From Ramlibacter sp. WS9 (GTDB lineage: Bacteria > Pseudomonadota > Gammaproteobacteria > Burkholderiales > Burkholderiaceae_C): a stretch of DNA of 46,655 nucleotides. The stretch is taken from positions 1 to 46,655 of the forward strand of contig NZ_RKMB01000035.1 in assembly GCF_003797765.1 (NCBI RefSeq), read 5' to 3'. Below, piece after piece: positions 23,010-31,922 of the stretch. A program made the translations under genes and the position numbers. The notes beneath the pieces were generated by a model. It searched no databases, was not told where the DNA came from, and was given only the letters and a program-made list of their open reading frames with translations. Positions within the stretch are counted from its first letter, which is position 1. The number at the start of each line of letters is the position of its first letter.

Positions 23010-25952
23010 ATGATGAGAAAAAAATTGCCTGCAGACCGAGCAATAGGGGCGCAAAAACCGATGGAAAAGCAGCAATGGCGCGCGACGGCCCTGGCGATGG
23101 CCACGGCCGTGCTGCTGGGCGTATCAGCATCGGACGCCAGTGCCCTTGCTCTGGGTCGCGTCACGGTGCAGTCCGCATTGGGCGAGCCGCTGCGCGCGGA
23201 CATCGAAATCCCCGAGATCAACGCTGACGAGATCGCGAGCCTGCGCGCCGCAGTCGCTTCGCCCGACGCTTTCCGCGCGGCCGGCTTCGACTTCAACCCG
23301 TCCCTGTCCGGCCTCACGATCACGCTGCAGAAGCGTGCCGATGGCCGCCATTTCCTGCGGCTGACCAGTTCACGGCCGATCAACGATCCGTTCATCGACC
23401 TGATCCTGGAGGCCAACTGGTCGTCCGGGCGCATCGTGCGTGACTACACGATGCTGTTCGACCCGCCGAACCTCAGGCAGACCGCGCCCCCACTCGCAGC
23501 GCAAGTGCCTGCCGCACCCGCGGCACGCGCCCCCGCAGAGCAGGCGCGCCCCACCACTGCGCCATCTCCATCCGTCTCGGCACTGCCGCCGTTGCGCACG
23601 GGGCCGCAGCGCGCTGCCGCCACGCCGACGCCGGCCAGTCCGAAAGCAGCTAGCGGCGACGGCAAGCAGGTCACCGTGCAAAGTGGCGAAACCGCAGGGA
23701 AAATCGCAGCGGCCCACAAGCCGGCCGACGTCTCGCTGGACCAGATGCTGGTGGCGCTGCTGCGTGCCAATCCCGACGCCTTCGTTGGCGGCAACGTCAA
23801 CCGGCTGCGGGCCGGCGCAGTGCTCGAAGTGCCTTCTTCCGAAGATGTCGGCCTGGTGCCATCCGGCGAAGCCAGCCAGACCATCGTTGCACAGAGCCGC
23901 GACTTCAACGAGTTCCGCCGCCGTTTGGCCGAAGGCCTGCCGACCACGCGCATCGGTGCCGCGGACCGCCAGTCGTCTGGCAGGGTCCAGGCGCAGGTCG
24001 ACGAAAAGAAGGCCTCCGCGACCGCCCCCGACAAGTTGACGCTTTCCAAGGGCGCCGTCGCAGGCAAGGCGAATGCCGACCAGATTGCCCGCCAGCGAGC
24101 GGCAAAAGACGCTTCCACCCGCGTCGCCGAGCTCAACAAGAACATCAGCGACCTCAACAAGCTGACCGGCCCCACCGGCAGTGCCAGCGCGGCCAAGCCC
24201 GGCATCGCGGTACCGTTGGGAACCGCCAGCGGCGCGCGGCCGGCTGCTGCGCCCGCCGCGCCTGTGGTGGCCGCCTCGGCCCCGAAGCCGGTTGCTGCGG
24301 CATCCGCCACGAAGCCGGCTTCCGCACCGATCGCTGCGGCACCTGTCGCCGCGTCCGCGGCCAAGCCGGCCTCTGCGGCTGCGAGCGTCGCCAAGGCTGC
24401 TTCCGCTCCTGTTGCTGCTGCAACACCGATGACGGCGGCGCCGGTCGCCGTTACGCCCGCGTTTGCGCCAGCAGCCGCGGCCCCGGCGTCGGCACCCGAG
24501 ATGCCCGCCGCCGGCACGATGGCCTCGGCGGCGAGTGCGCCCGCCAGCGCCGCCGCTCCCGTTGCCGGCATCGCACCTGAGGTGCAGGCCCCGGCCAGCG
24601 CTCCGGTTGTCGCTGCTGCGCCTGCGGCAACGGCATCGAAGCCCAAGCCGGCCGCCGCGCCGATCGCACCCGCCGAAACCAGCCTGGTCGACGACCTGCT
24701 GGAGAACCCCATCATTCCCGCGACGGTGGGCGGCTTGTTGGCCTTCCTTCTGGGCTTTGCCTTCTATCGCGCGCAGCAGCGCAAGAAGTCCACGCAGGTC
24801 GACAGCTCCTTCCTCGAAAGCCGCTTGCAGCCCGACTCGTTCTTCGGTGCCAGCGGCGGCCAGCGCATCGACACCAACGAAGGCAATGCGACCGGTTCCT
24901 CGATGGTCTACTCCCCCAGCCAGCTCGACGCCGCGGGCGACGTGGATCCGGTGGCTGAAGCCGATGTCTACCTGGCCTATGGCCGCGACTTGCAGGCAGA
25001 GGAAATCCTCAAGGAAGCCATGCGCACCACGCCCAATCGCGTGGCAGTGCACAGCAAGCTGCTCGAAATCTATTCGAAGCGCCGCGACGCCAAAGCCTTC
25101 GAGCTGGTGGCGACGGAGGCTTATGGCCTGACTCGCGGCGAAGGCTCGGAATGGGAGCACATCTGCGAGCTGGGCCAGGAACTCGATCCGTCGAACTCGC
25201 TGTACCGCCCTGGAGGCCAGCCGCCCGGCGGCGCTGCGGCGGCGGCGGCAGCGGCAGCAGTTTCCACCGGCGCTTTCGGCGCCACGGCAACCACGCAACC
25301 GATGCATGCGGCGTCGGCGCCGCCGGTCGATCTGGATCTGGACTTGGACTTCTCGCTGGGCGACGACGAACCGACGGCCTCCGCCGCCCCCACGGTGATG
25401 TCCTTTGCCAGCCATCCGACGCTCCCCTTGACCGTGCCCCCGGCCTCGCAGCCCGAGCCGATGCCGTCGTTGGACATGGACTTCGGATCGGCCACCGTCA
25501 CATTGGATCCCCCCGCCGTATCGCCCAAGCCGGTGCGCCTCGAAGCGCCCGACTTGAACCTTACTCTGCCCGACGTCAACTCGCTGAATTTCACGCCCGA
25601 GCCCCCCAAGGCGCCGGCCGCGACGCCGACTGCGGCGGCCCCGGCGGCCGACGCCGGCATGATCGAATTCGACTTGGGCGCTCTGTCGCTTGACTTGGAC
25701 AGCCCGCCCCCGGTCGCCTCCAGGCCCGCCGCCGCGGAGGATGCTTCCCTCGGCACCACCGGCGCGCCGCTCAGCACAGGCGGTTTCGACGATACGGGTG
25801 GCGACCCGCTGGCTACGAAGCTCGCGCTGGCGCAGGAATTCAACGCCATCGGCGACCCGGACGGCGCCCGCAGCCTCGCGCAAGAAGTATTGGCCGAGGC
25901 CTCGGGTGACCTGAAGAGCAAAGCCCAGCGTTTCCTCGCGGAAATCAGCTGA
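23010..25952 (+). CDS. fimV: FimV/TspA-type peptidoglycan-binding polar scaffold protein
   Basis: A 980-residue FimV-family protein. After a Sec-type signal region (WRATALAMATAVLLGVSA) comes the conserved periplasmic domain starting LGRVTVQSALGEPLRADIEI. A LysM-like segment follows near 220-275 (VTVQSGETAGKIA). A long Ala/Pro-rich linker (about 395-555) leads to one transmembrane helix (about 565-585, PATVGGLLAFLLGFAFY). The cytoplasmic part is acidic and ends in the FimV C-terminal helical domain (KLALAQEFNAIGDPDGARSLAQEVLAEA). In relatives FimV supports type IV pilus function, cyclic-AMP signalling and polar organisation. ATG 23061 (MEKQQWRATA) is an alternative start that gives a more compact signal peptide. 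It is flanked by asd and truA, a common order in this group. Confidence 0.9.
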   Translation: MMRKKLPADRAIGAQKPMEKQQWRATALAMATAVLLGVSASDASALALGRVTVQSALGEPLRADIEIPEINADEIASLRAAVASPDAFRAAGFDFNPSLSGLTITLQKRADGRHFLRLTSSRPINDPFIDLILEANWSSGRIVRDYTMLFDPPNLRQTAPPLAAQVPAAPAARAPAEQARPTTAPSPSVSALPPLRTGPQRAAATPTPASPKAASGDGKQVTVQSGETAGKIAAAHKPADVSLDQMLVALLRANPDAFVGGNVNRLRAGAVLEVPSSEDVGLVPSGEASQTIVAQSRDFNEFRRRLAEGLPTTRIGAADRQSSGRVQAQVDEKKASATAPDKLTLSKGAVAGKANADQIARQRAAKDASTRVAELNKNISDLNKLTGPTGSASAAKPGIAVPLGTASGARPAAAPAAPVVAASAPKPVAAASATKPASAPIAAAPVAASAAKPASAAASVAKAASAPVAAATPMTAAPVAVTPAFAPAAAAPASAPEMPAAGTMASAASAPASAAAPVAGIAPEVQAPASAPVVAAAPAATASKPKPAAAPIAPAETSLVDDLLENPIIPATVGGLLAFLLGFAFYRAQQRKKSTQVDSSFLESRLQPDSFFGASGGQRIDTNEGNATGSSMVYSPSQLDAAGDVDPVAEADVYLAYGRDLQAEEILKEAMRTTPNRVAVHSKLLEIYSKRRDAKAFELVATEAYGLTRGEGSEWEHICELGQELDPSNSLYRPGGQPPGGAAAAAAAAAVSTGAFGATATTQPMHAASAPPVDLDLDLDFSLGDDEPTASAAPTVMSFASHPTLPLTVPPASQPEPMPSLDMDFGSATVTLDPPAVSPKPVRLEAPDLNLTLPDVNSLNFTPEPPKAPAATPTAAAPAADAGMIEFDLGALSLDLDSPPPVASRPAAAEDASLGTTGAPLSTGGFDDTGGDPLATKLALAQEFNAIGDPDGARSLAQEVLAEASGDLKSKAQRFLAEIS

Positions 25953-25998
25953 GTAGCCGCCAGGCGTCACGCGTCCCCTCCTTCGTGAAGGCCTGCCA

Positions 25999-26781
25999 AT
26001 GAGGCTGGCACTGGGCATCAGCTACAACGGACAGGCCTACGAAGGCTGGCAAAGCCAGTCTTCCGGGCGCACCGTGCAGGACCGCCTCGAAGACGCCCTC
26101 TCGCAGTTCGCGGCCCAGCCTGTGTCGACCTTGTGTGCGGGCCGAACCGATGCCGGTGTTCACGGCCTGATGCAGGTGGTGCACTTCGACACCGGCCTCG
26201 ACCGCGAAGAGTTCTCCTGGATCCGCGGCACCAACCGCTTTCTGCCGGACGACATCGCCGTGCAATGGGCCAAACCGGTGCCCGACGCCTTTCATTCGCG
26301 CGCCTGCGCCGTCGCCCGCCGCTACGCATACGTGCTGCTGGAATCGCCCGTTCGGCCCAGCGTGGACGCGGGCCGCGTCGGCTGGGTGTTTCGCCCACTC
26401 GACGCGGCCGCGATGCGGGAAGCGGCATCCGCTTTGATCGGCCAGCACGACTTCACGTCGTTCCGTGCTTCCGCCTGCCAAGCCAAGTCGCCCGTGAAGA
26501 CGATGAAGCGCGTGGACATCAGCCGCCGCGGTGCCTACTGGCGCTTCGAATTCGAAGCCGACGCCTTCCTGCATCACATGATCCGCAACATCATGGGCAG
26601 CCTGCTGGCCATCGGCCAGGGACACGAACGCGCGCTATGGATGGCCCAGGTCCTGGCCGCGCGCGACCGCGATGCCGCGTCCCCCACTTTCTCGCCCGAC
26701 GGGCTGTATTTCATGGGCCCGGTCTACGCACCCGAGTGGGGGCTGCCGACCCGCACGGCTGCGTATGATTGGTTGCCATGA
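25999..26781 (+). CDS. truA: tRNA pseudouridine(38-40) synthase
   Basis: A 260-residue TruA enzyme that isomerises uridines 38-40 in the anticodon stem-loop of tRNAs. The catalytic Asp is in CAGRTDAGVHG, preceded by the RLALGISYNGQAYEGWQ N-terminus. FRASACQAKSPVKT and FEFEADAFLHHMIRNIMGSLL are conserved C-terminal-domain blocks. Length is normal. It starts 46 nt after fimV and is followed by a type A repeat before trpF. Confidence 0.96.
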   Translation: MRLALGISYNGQAYEGWQSQSSGRTVQDRLEDALSQFAAQPVSTLCAGRTDAGVHGLMQVVHFDTGLDREEFSWIRGTNRFLPDDIAVQWAKPVPDAFHSRACAVARRYAYVLLESPVRPSVDAGRVGWVFRPLDAAAMREAASALIGQHDFTSFRASACQAKSPVKTMKRVDISRRGAYWRFEFEADAFLHHMIRNIMGSLLAIGQGHERALWMAQVLAARDRDAASPTFSPDGLYFMGPVYAPEWGLPTRTAAYDWLP

Positions 26782-26786
26782 AAGCC

Positions 26787-26880
26787 CACCCCCGAAGCGC
26801 CTGCGGCGATGCCCCCTCGGGCGTTGCCCTCTCCCCCTCAAGGGGGCGCAACCAGCGGACCGGCAAAGCCGGTTCCGCGG
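26787..26880. repeat. GC-rich intergenic repeat, type A copy 2 (truA-trpF)
   Basis: The start CACCCCCGAAGCGCCT and the end CAAAGCCGGTTCCGCGG match copy 1 at 20381-20453, including both hairpins. An extra segment of about 20 nt containing CCCCCTCGGG is inserted near the 5' end. It occupies nearly the whole truA-trpF gap. Confidence 0.8.
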
Positions 26881-26901
26881 TCACCCTATGAAGTCACGTC
26901 C

Positions 26902-27600
26902 ATGAACCTCGTTGCCCGTACACGCATCAAGATCTGCGGCCTGACGCGTGAACAGGACGTGGACGCGGCCGTGGCGGCCGGGGCCGACGCCGTGGGCTTC
27001 GTCATGTACGCGAAGAGCCCGCGGTTCGTCGCGCCGCAACGTGCCGCGGAGCTCGCGCGGCGGCTGCCGCCCTTCATCACTCCCGTGTTGCTGTTTGTCA
27101 ACGAAGCGCCCGGCACTGTGCTGGCCGCGTGCCGGGAAGTCGCCGGTGCGGCCATCCAGTTTCATGGCGACGAGACAGCCGCGCAGTGCCAGGAGGCGAG
27201 CGGAAACGGCCAGCACCCCTATGTGCGCGTGGCCCGTATCCCCCTGGATGGAACCACACCCTTCGACTTGGTAAGATTCGCCTCTGAATATCCACAAGCC
27301 CAGGCCATCCTGCTCGACGCTTATGTCGAGGAGTACGGCGGAAGCGGAAAAGCATTCAATTGGTCACTTCTTCCAGCAAGCGTCAACTCTCACCTCGTTT
27401 TGTCTGGTGGGTTGACGCCTGCAAACGTGACCGATGGCATCGTGCAGGTGCGGCCGCGCTGTAAAACGCTGGCCGTCGATGTGAGCTCCGGCGTCGAGGT
27501 GTCCGCTGCTGGCGGGGGAACCGTCAAGGGCATCAAGGACCCGGAAAAGATCCATCAGTTTGTCGCGGCCGTGCGCGCTGCCGACAAGCTCCTTGCGTGA
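26902..27600 (+). CDS. trpF: Phosphoribosylanthranilate isomerase
   Basis: A 232-residue TIM-barrel enzyme of tryptophan synthesis (Amadori rearrangement of phosphoribosylanthranilate). The catalytic Cys is in RIKICGLTREQDV and the Asp in LAVDVSSGVE. The phosphate-binding strand LVLSGGLTPANV is present. ATG 26902 is chosen because homology starts at MNLVARTRIK; an upstream in-frame stretch falls inside the repeat. trpB starts 7 nt after the stop. Confidence 0.95.
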   Translation: MNLVARTRIKICGLTREQDVDAAVAAGADAVGFVMYAKSPRFVAPQRAAELARRLPPFITPVLLFVNEAPGTVLAACREVAGAAIQFHGDETAAQCQEASGNGQHPYVRVARIPLDGTTPFDLVRFASEYPQAQAILLDAYVEEYGGSGKAFNWSLLPASVNSHLVLSGGLTPANVTDGIVQVRPRCKTLAVDVSSGVEVSAAGGGTVKGIKDPEKIHQFVAAVRAADKLLA

Positions 27601-27607
27601 GATTCAA

Positions 27608-28855
27608 ATGCCTTCCTATCAACAACCGGACCCGACCGGCCACTTCGGGATTTACGGCGGTAGCTTCGTCAGCGAAACGCTGACGCACGCTATCAGCGAA
27701 CTGCGCGATGCCTATGCGAAGTACCAGCACGACCCGGAATTCCTGCGCGAATTCCAGTACGAGCTGAAGCACTTCGTCGGCCGCCCCTCCCCGGTCTACC
27801 ATGCCGCGCGCATGAGCCGCGAACAGGGCGGCGCGCAGATCTACTTGAAGCGCGAAGACCTCAACCACACCGGCGCCCACAAGATCAACAACGTGATCGG
27901 CCAGGCGATGCTCGCGCGCCGCATGGGCAAGCCCCGGGTGATCGCCGAAACCGGCGCCGGCCAGCACGGCGTGGCCACGGCAACCATCTGCGCGCGCTAC
28001 GGCCTGGAGTGCGTGGTCTACATGGGCAGCGAGGACGTCAAGCGGCAAAGCCCGAACGTGTACCGCATGAACCTGCTCGGCGCCACGGTGGTGCCGGTCG
28101 AGTCCGGCAGCAAGACCCTGAAGGACGCGCTCAATGAAGCGATGCGCGATTGGGTCACCAACGTCGAGAACACGTTCTACATCATCGGCACGGTGGCAGG
28201 CCCGCATCCGTACCCGATGATGGTGCGCGACTTCCAGAGCGTGATCGGCAACGAGTGCATCGAGCAGATGCCCGAGGTGGCCGGCGCGCAGCCCAATGTG
28301 GTGGTGGCGTGCGTCGGCGGCGGCAGCAACGCCATGGGCATCTTCCACCCCTACATCCCCTTCGAACAGACGCGCCTGGTGGGCGTGGAAGCCGCGGGAG
28401 AGGGCCTCGACAGCGGCAAGCATTCGGCGTCTCTGCAACGCGGCAGCCCTGGCGTGCTGCACGGCAATCGCACCTATATCTTGCAGGACGAGGACGGACA
28501 GATCACCGAAACGCACAGCGTCAGCGCCGGTCTCGACTATCCGGGCGTCGGGCCGGAACATGCCTGGCTGAAGGACATCGGCCGCGCCGAGTACGTCGGC
28601 ATCACCGACAAGGAAGCGCTGGACGCTTTCCACTACCTGTGCCGCACCGAAGGCATCATTCCCGCGCTGGAATCGAGCCACGCGGTCGCCTACGCGATGA
28701 AGCTGGCCAAGACCATGAAGCCCGAACAGAGCATCCTGGTGAACCTCTCCGGCCGCGGCGACAAGGACATCGGCACTGTGGCTGATCTGGCGGGCGTGGA
28801 TTTCTACGACCGCCCGTCCATGCGCGGACTGCAGGTCAAAGGCGGCAAAGCATGA
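27608..28855 (+). CDS. trpB: Tryptophan synthase beta chain
   Basis: A 415-residue PLP enzyme joining indole and serine to give tryptophan. The PLP-binding Lys92 lies in HTGAHKINN, ETGAGQHGVATAT is the conserved catalytic block, and GGGSNAMG binds the cofactor phosphate. The start at ATG 27608 (MPSYQQPDPTGHFGIYGG) matches the family. trpB and trpA usually abut or overlap; here a 79-nt gap filled by a GC-rich repeat separates them. Confidence 0.97.
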   Translation: MPSYQQPDPTGHFGIYGGSFVSETLTHAISELRDAYAKYQHDPEFLREFQYELKHFVGRPSPVYHAARMSREQGGAQIYLKREDLNHTGAHKINNVIGQAMLARRMGKPRVIAETGAGQHGVATATICARYGLECVVYMGSEDVKRQSPNVYRMNLLGATVVPVESGSKTLKDALNEAMRDWVTNVENTFYIIGTVAGPHPYPMMVRDFQSVIGNECIEQMPEVAGAQPNVVVACVGGGSNAMGIFHPYIPFEQTRLVGVEAAGEGLDSGKHSASLQRGSPGVLHGNRTYILQDEDGQITETHSVSAGLDYPGVGPEHAWLKDIGRAEYVGITDKEALDAFHYLCRTEGIIPALESSHAVAYAMKLAKTMKPEQSILVNLSGRGDKDIGTVADLAGVDFYDRPSMRGLQVKGGKA

Positions 28856-28858
28856 GAA

Positions 28859-28925
28859 ACCCCCACGCTCACATTCGTTCGCTGCCCCCCGAGGGGGCGC
28901 GTGCCGCCCTAGAGGCGGCTCGTCG
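28859..28925. repeat. GC-rich intergenic repeat, type B (trpB-trpA)
   Basis: The gap between trpB and trpA begins CCCCCACGCTCAC and carries the hairpins GCCCCC-CCGA-GGGGGC and GCCGCC-CTAGA-GGCGGC. It is a different sequence from the type A repeat but shares the C-run/G-run hairpin design. I know similar elements from other Comamonadaceae intergenic regions. Only one copy is seen in this window. Confidence 0.7.
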
Positions 28926-28934
28926 GGAGGCACG

Positions 28935-29744
28935 ATGAGCCGCATTTCCACGACCTTCGAGGCGCTCAGGAGCCAGGGCCGCAAAGCCCTCATCCCCTAC
29001 GTCACCGCCGGCTTCCCCTTCGCCGACATCACGCCCGAGCTGATGCACGGCATGGTCGCCGCCGGCGCGGACGTGATCGAGCTGGGCGTGCCGTTTTCCG
29101 ATCCGATGGCGGACGGCCCGGTGATCCAGAAAGCTGGCGAGAAGGCGCTGGCGCTGGGCGTCGGCACCAGGCAGGTCCTCGCCATGGTCCGCGAATTCCG
29201 CCAGCGGGACACCAAGACCCCGGTGGTGCTCATGGGCTACGCAAATCCCGTGGAGCGTTACGACCTGACCCACGGCAAGGACGCGTTCATCCGCGACGCG
29301 GCTGCGGCGGGCGTGGACGGCGTCCTGGTGGTGGACTACCCGCCGGAGGAGTGCGAGGAATTCGCGGCCAAGCTCAAGGCGAATAGCATGGACCTCATCT
29401 TCCTGCTCGCGCCCACCAGCACCGACGAGCGCATGCAGCAAGTGGCTCGCGTGGCCAGTGGCTACGTCTACTACGTCTCGCTCAAGGGCGTGACGGGCGC
29501 CGGCCACCTGGACACCGGCGCTGTGGAGCAGATGCTGCCGCGCATCAGGCGCCACGTGCACATCCCCGTTGGCGTCGGATTCGGCATCCGCGACGCGCCC
29601 ACGGCCAAAGCCATCGGCAAGGTGGCCGACGCCGTGGTCATCGGCACCAAAATCATCCAGCTGGCCGAATCACAACCTCGCGACGGCGTGGTGCCCGCCG
29701 TGTCGGAATTCCTGCGCGGAATTCGCTCGGCACTGGACGCATAG
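28935..29744 (+). CDS. trpA: Tryptophan synthase alpha chain
   Basis: A 269-residue TIM barrel cleaving indole-3-glycerol phosphate to indole, which is channelled to TrpB. Catalytic Glu49 is in VIELGVPFSDPMADGP and Asp60 closes that motif. The phosphate-binding segments GVGFGI and VVIGTKI are present. GGGAGG precedes the ATG. accD follows 29 nt later, as in many proteobacteria. Confidence 0.97.
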   Translation: MSRISTTFEALRSQGRKALIPYVTAGFPFADITPELMHGMVAAGADVIELGVPFSDPMADGPVIQKAGEKALALGVGTRQVLAMVREFRQRDTKTPVVLMGYANPVERYDLTHGKDAFIRDAAAAGVDGVLVVDYPPEECEEFAAKLKANSMDLIFLLAPTSTDERMQQVARVASGYVYYVSLKGVTGAGHLDTGAVEQMLPRIRRHVHIPVGVGFGIRDAPTAKAIGKVADAVVIGTKIIQLAESQPRDGVVPAVSEFLRGIRSALDA

Positions 29745-29773
29745 AATAGTCTTCCCCCGAAGGAGCACCCCTC

Positions 29774-30646
29774 ATGAGCTGGCTCGAAAAACTGCTGCCC
29801 CCAAAAATCCAGCCGACCGACCCGGCCGAACGCCGGCAGGTCCCTGAAGGGCTGTGGGTCAAGTGCCCCAGCTGCGAAAGCGTGCTCTACAAGACCGACC
29901 TGGAGCAGAACCAGAACGTCTGCCCCACCTGCAGCCACCACCACCGCATGGGCGCGCGCGCGCGCCTGAACGGCTTCCTGGACGCCGAAGGCCGCTACGA
30001 ACTCGGCCAGGAGGTGCTGCCGGTCGACGCGCTGAAATTCAAGGACAGCCGCAAGTACCCGGATCGCCTCAAGGAAGCCCTTGAGAACACTGGCGAGACC
30101 GACGCCCTGGTGGTGATGGGCGGCGCGGTGCACAGCATCAGCTTGGTGGCCGCGGCGTTCGAATTCGACTTCATGGGCGGCAGCATGGGCAGCGTCGTCG
30201 GCGAGCGCTTCGTGCGTGGCGTCGAATCGGCCGTGGAGCAGAAGGTCCCGTTCATATGCTTTACCGCCACCGGCGGTGCCCGCATGCAGGAGGGCCTGCT
30301 GTCGCTGATGCAGATGGCCAAGACCAATGCGGCGCTCACGCGGCTGGCCAAGAAGGGCCTGCCCTACGTCAGCGTGCTCACGGACCCGACCATGGGCGGC
30401 GTGAGCGCCGGCTTTGCTTTCGTGGGTGACATCGTCATCGCCGAGCCCAAGGCGCTGATCGGCTTTGCCGGCCCACGCGTGATCGAGTCCACGGTGCGCG
30501 TGACGCTGCCGGAGGGCTTCCAGCGTGCGGAGTTCCTGCAATCCAAAGGGGCGGTGGATTTCATCTGCGACCGCCGCGAACTGCGCAAGACGGTCGCGAA
30601 CGCACTGGCCATGCTGCAGCGCCAGCCGGCCGACGCCGTCAGCTAA
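29774..30646 (+). CDS. accD: Acetyl-CoA carboxylase carboxyltransferase subunit beta
   Basis: A 290-residue subunit of acetyl-CoA carboxylase that, with AccA, transfers the carboxyl group from biotin to acetyl-CoA in fatty-acid synthesis. The N-terminal zinc ribbon is Cys31, Cys34, Cys50 and Cys53. The crotonase-like core has TATGGARMQEGLLSLMQMAK and GGVSAGFAFVGDI. AAGGAG precedes the ATG. Its 3' end converges on yggT with only 10 nt between them. Confidence 0.97.
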   Translation: MSWLEKLLPPKIQPTDPAERRQVPEGLWVKCPSCESVLYKTDLEQNQNVCPTCSHHHRMGARARLNGFLDAEGRYELGQEVLPVDALKFKDSRKYPDRLKEALENTGETDALVVMGGAVHSISLVAAAFEFDFMGGSMGSVVGERFVRGVESAVEQKVPFICFTATGGARMQEGLLSLMQMAKTNAALTRLAKKGLPYVSVLTDPTMGGVSAGFAFVGDIVIAEPKALIGFAGPRVIESTVRVTLPEGFQRAEFLQSKGAVDFICDRRELRKTVANALAMLQRQPADAVS

Positions 30647-30656
30647 CGCCTAGGAC

Positions 30657-31202
30657 TCAGCGCAAGGCAACTGCTTGCAAATACGCCAGGGCGTACGACG
30701 CGATGCGCAGTGCCAGCAAAAATGCGATCGGCGACAGGTCAACACCACCGACCAGCGGAATCAGTTTACGCAACGGCGCCAGCATGGGGGCGCACAGACG
30801 ATCCAGTACGTCAACCACCGGCGAATTTGACTGGACCCACGAAAGCACCGCGTAAGCGATCACTAGGCCAGTCAACCACCAGACAGCTAGGCGCAACAGC
30901 CCGAAAAGCGCCAGCATCGGCAGGATTGCGAAACTGGTGGGCTGTCCAGTGAGCAGCCACATCACGCTGAATTGCACCAGTTCCACCAAGTAGGCCGAAA
31001 CGAGACTGGCCGTGTCGACCCGTCCGACCGCGGGCAACACGCGCCGGAGGGGCAGCACCAACCAATTGGTCAGCGCGAATACGAAACGGCCAACCGGATT
31101 GCCGAAAGGCGCGCGGTGGTATTGCATCATCAGCCGCAGAAGTAACGCACCGCCGAGCAAGCCGGCTAGGATGTCGAGAATGTCGGAAATTAAGGGGGTC
31201 AT
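30657..31202 (-). CDS. YggT-family membrane protein
   Basis: A 181-residue integral membrane protein with two YggT repeats. Each repeat has a hydrophobic helix followed by an amphipathic segment: NPVGRFVFALTNWLVLPLRR in the first and VVDVLDRLCAPMLAPLRKLI in the second. The start is ATG at 31202 (MTPLISDILDILAGLL); an upstream extension is not homologous. It is divergent from the LON-domain gene with 25 nt between the starts. The family is linked to osmotic or membrane functions and, in other bacteria, to cell division; the exact role here is unknown. Confidence 0.88.
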   Translation of the reverse strand: MTPLISDILDILAGLLGGALLLRLMMQYHRAPFGNPVGRFVFALTNWLVLPLRRVLPAVGRVDTASLVSAYLVELVQFSVMWLLTGQPTSFAILPMLALFGLLRLAVWWLTGLVIAYAVLSWVQSNSPVVDVLDRLCAPMLAPLRKLIPLVGGVDLSPIAFLLALRIASYALAYLQAVALR

Positions 31203-31227
31203 GTGACGCGACGCTAGGGGTCGTGGG

Positions 31228-31887
31228 ATGATAGCGGGCAGAAACTGGATTCCGATGTCATCTGCCCTCACCCTGCAGTCGCTGCCGCTGTTCCCGTTGG
31301 GCACGGTCTTGTTCCCCGGCGGCGTGCTGCCGCTGCGTATTTTCGAAGTGCGTTACCTCGACATGATCGGCCGCTGCCACAAGGCGGGCGCGCCGTTCGG
31401 GGTGGTGCTGCTGACCCAGGGCAGCGAGGTGCAAAAGCCCGGCGGGATTGAGGCGTTCTCCCACGTCGGCACCCTGGCGACCATCACCGATTTCGACACC
31501 CCCCGCGCCGGGCTCATGATGGTTCGGGCCAGCGGCGCACAACGCTTTCGCATCACGTCCAGCGACCAACTGCGGCATGGCTTGTGGGTGGCGGACGTCG
31601 AGCGCCTGCCGGTGGATATGTCGGTGCCGATTCCGGACGACCTGAAGGTGACCGCCACCGCGTTGGGCAAGCTGATCGAGTCCCTGCAGCAAAAGGCCGG
31701 CGGGCCTGACCAGATGCCGCTGCAAGGCCCCTGGCGCCTGGACGACTGCGGCTGGGTAGCCAACCGCTGGTGCGAGCTGCTGCCGCTGCCCATGCAGCTG
31801 AAGCAACGCATGATGGAGCTGGACAACCCCTTGGTGCGCCTGGAGCTGGTGAGCGACGTGCTTTCGCGCACCGGCATCGCCAACTAG
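31228..31887 (+). CDS. LON peptidase substrate-binding domain protein
   Basis: A 219-residue protein consisting of the N-terminal (substrate-binding) domain of Lon without the ATPase or protease parts. The start of the domain is seen in LPLFPLGTVLFPGGVLPLRIFEVRYLDM, followed by FGVVLLTQGSEV. This stand-alone YcaD/COG2802-like form is widespread in proteobacteria; its function is not established. ATG 31228 has an AGGGG site seven bases upstream; ATG 31255 is a possible alternative. Its end meets the end of the minus-strand glycan operon. Confidence 0.88.
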   Translation: MIAGRNWIPMSSALTLQSLPLFPLGTVLFPGGVLPLRIFEVRYLDMIGRCHKAGAPFGVVLLTQGSEVQKPGGIEAFSHVGTLATITDFDTPRAGLMMVRASGAQRFRITSSDQLRHGLWVADVERLPVDMSVPIPDDLKVTATALGKLIESLQQKAGGPDQMPLQGPWRLDDCGWVANRWCELLPLPMQLKQRMMELDNPLVRLELVSDVLSRTGIAN

Positions 31888-31898
31888 GGCGCGCCAAC

Positions 31899-31922
31899 GC
31901 TCCGCAGTTTTCAGCGCGGAGC
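31899..31922. terminator. Possible hairpin between convergent genes
   Basis: GCTCCGC (31899-31905) pairs with GCGGAGC (31916-31922) around a 10-nt loop, spanning the gap and the last codons of the minus-strand dehydratase. It could act on both converging transcripts, but the stem is short and lacks a U-run. Confidence 0.3.
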
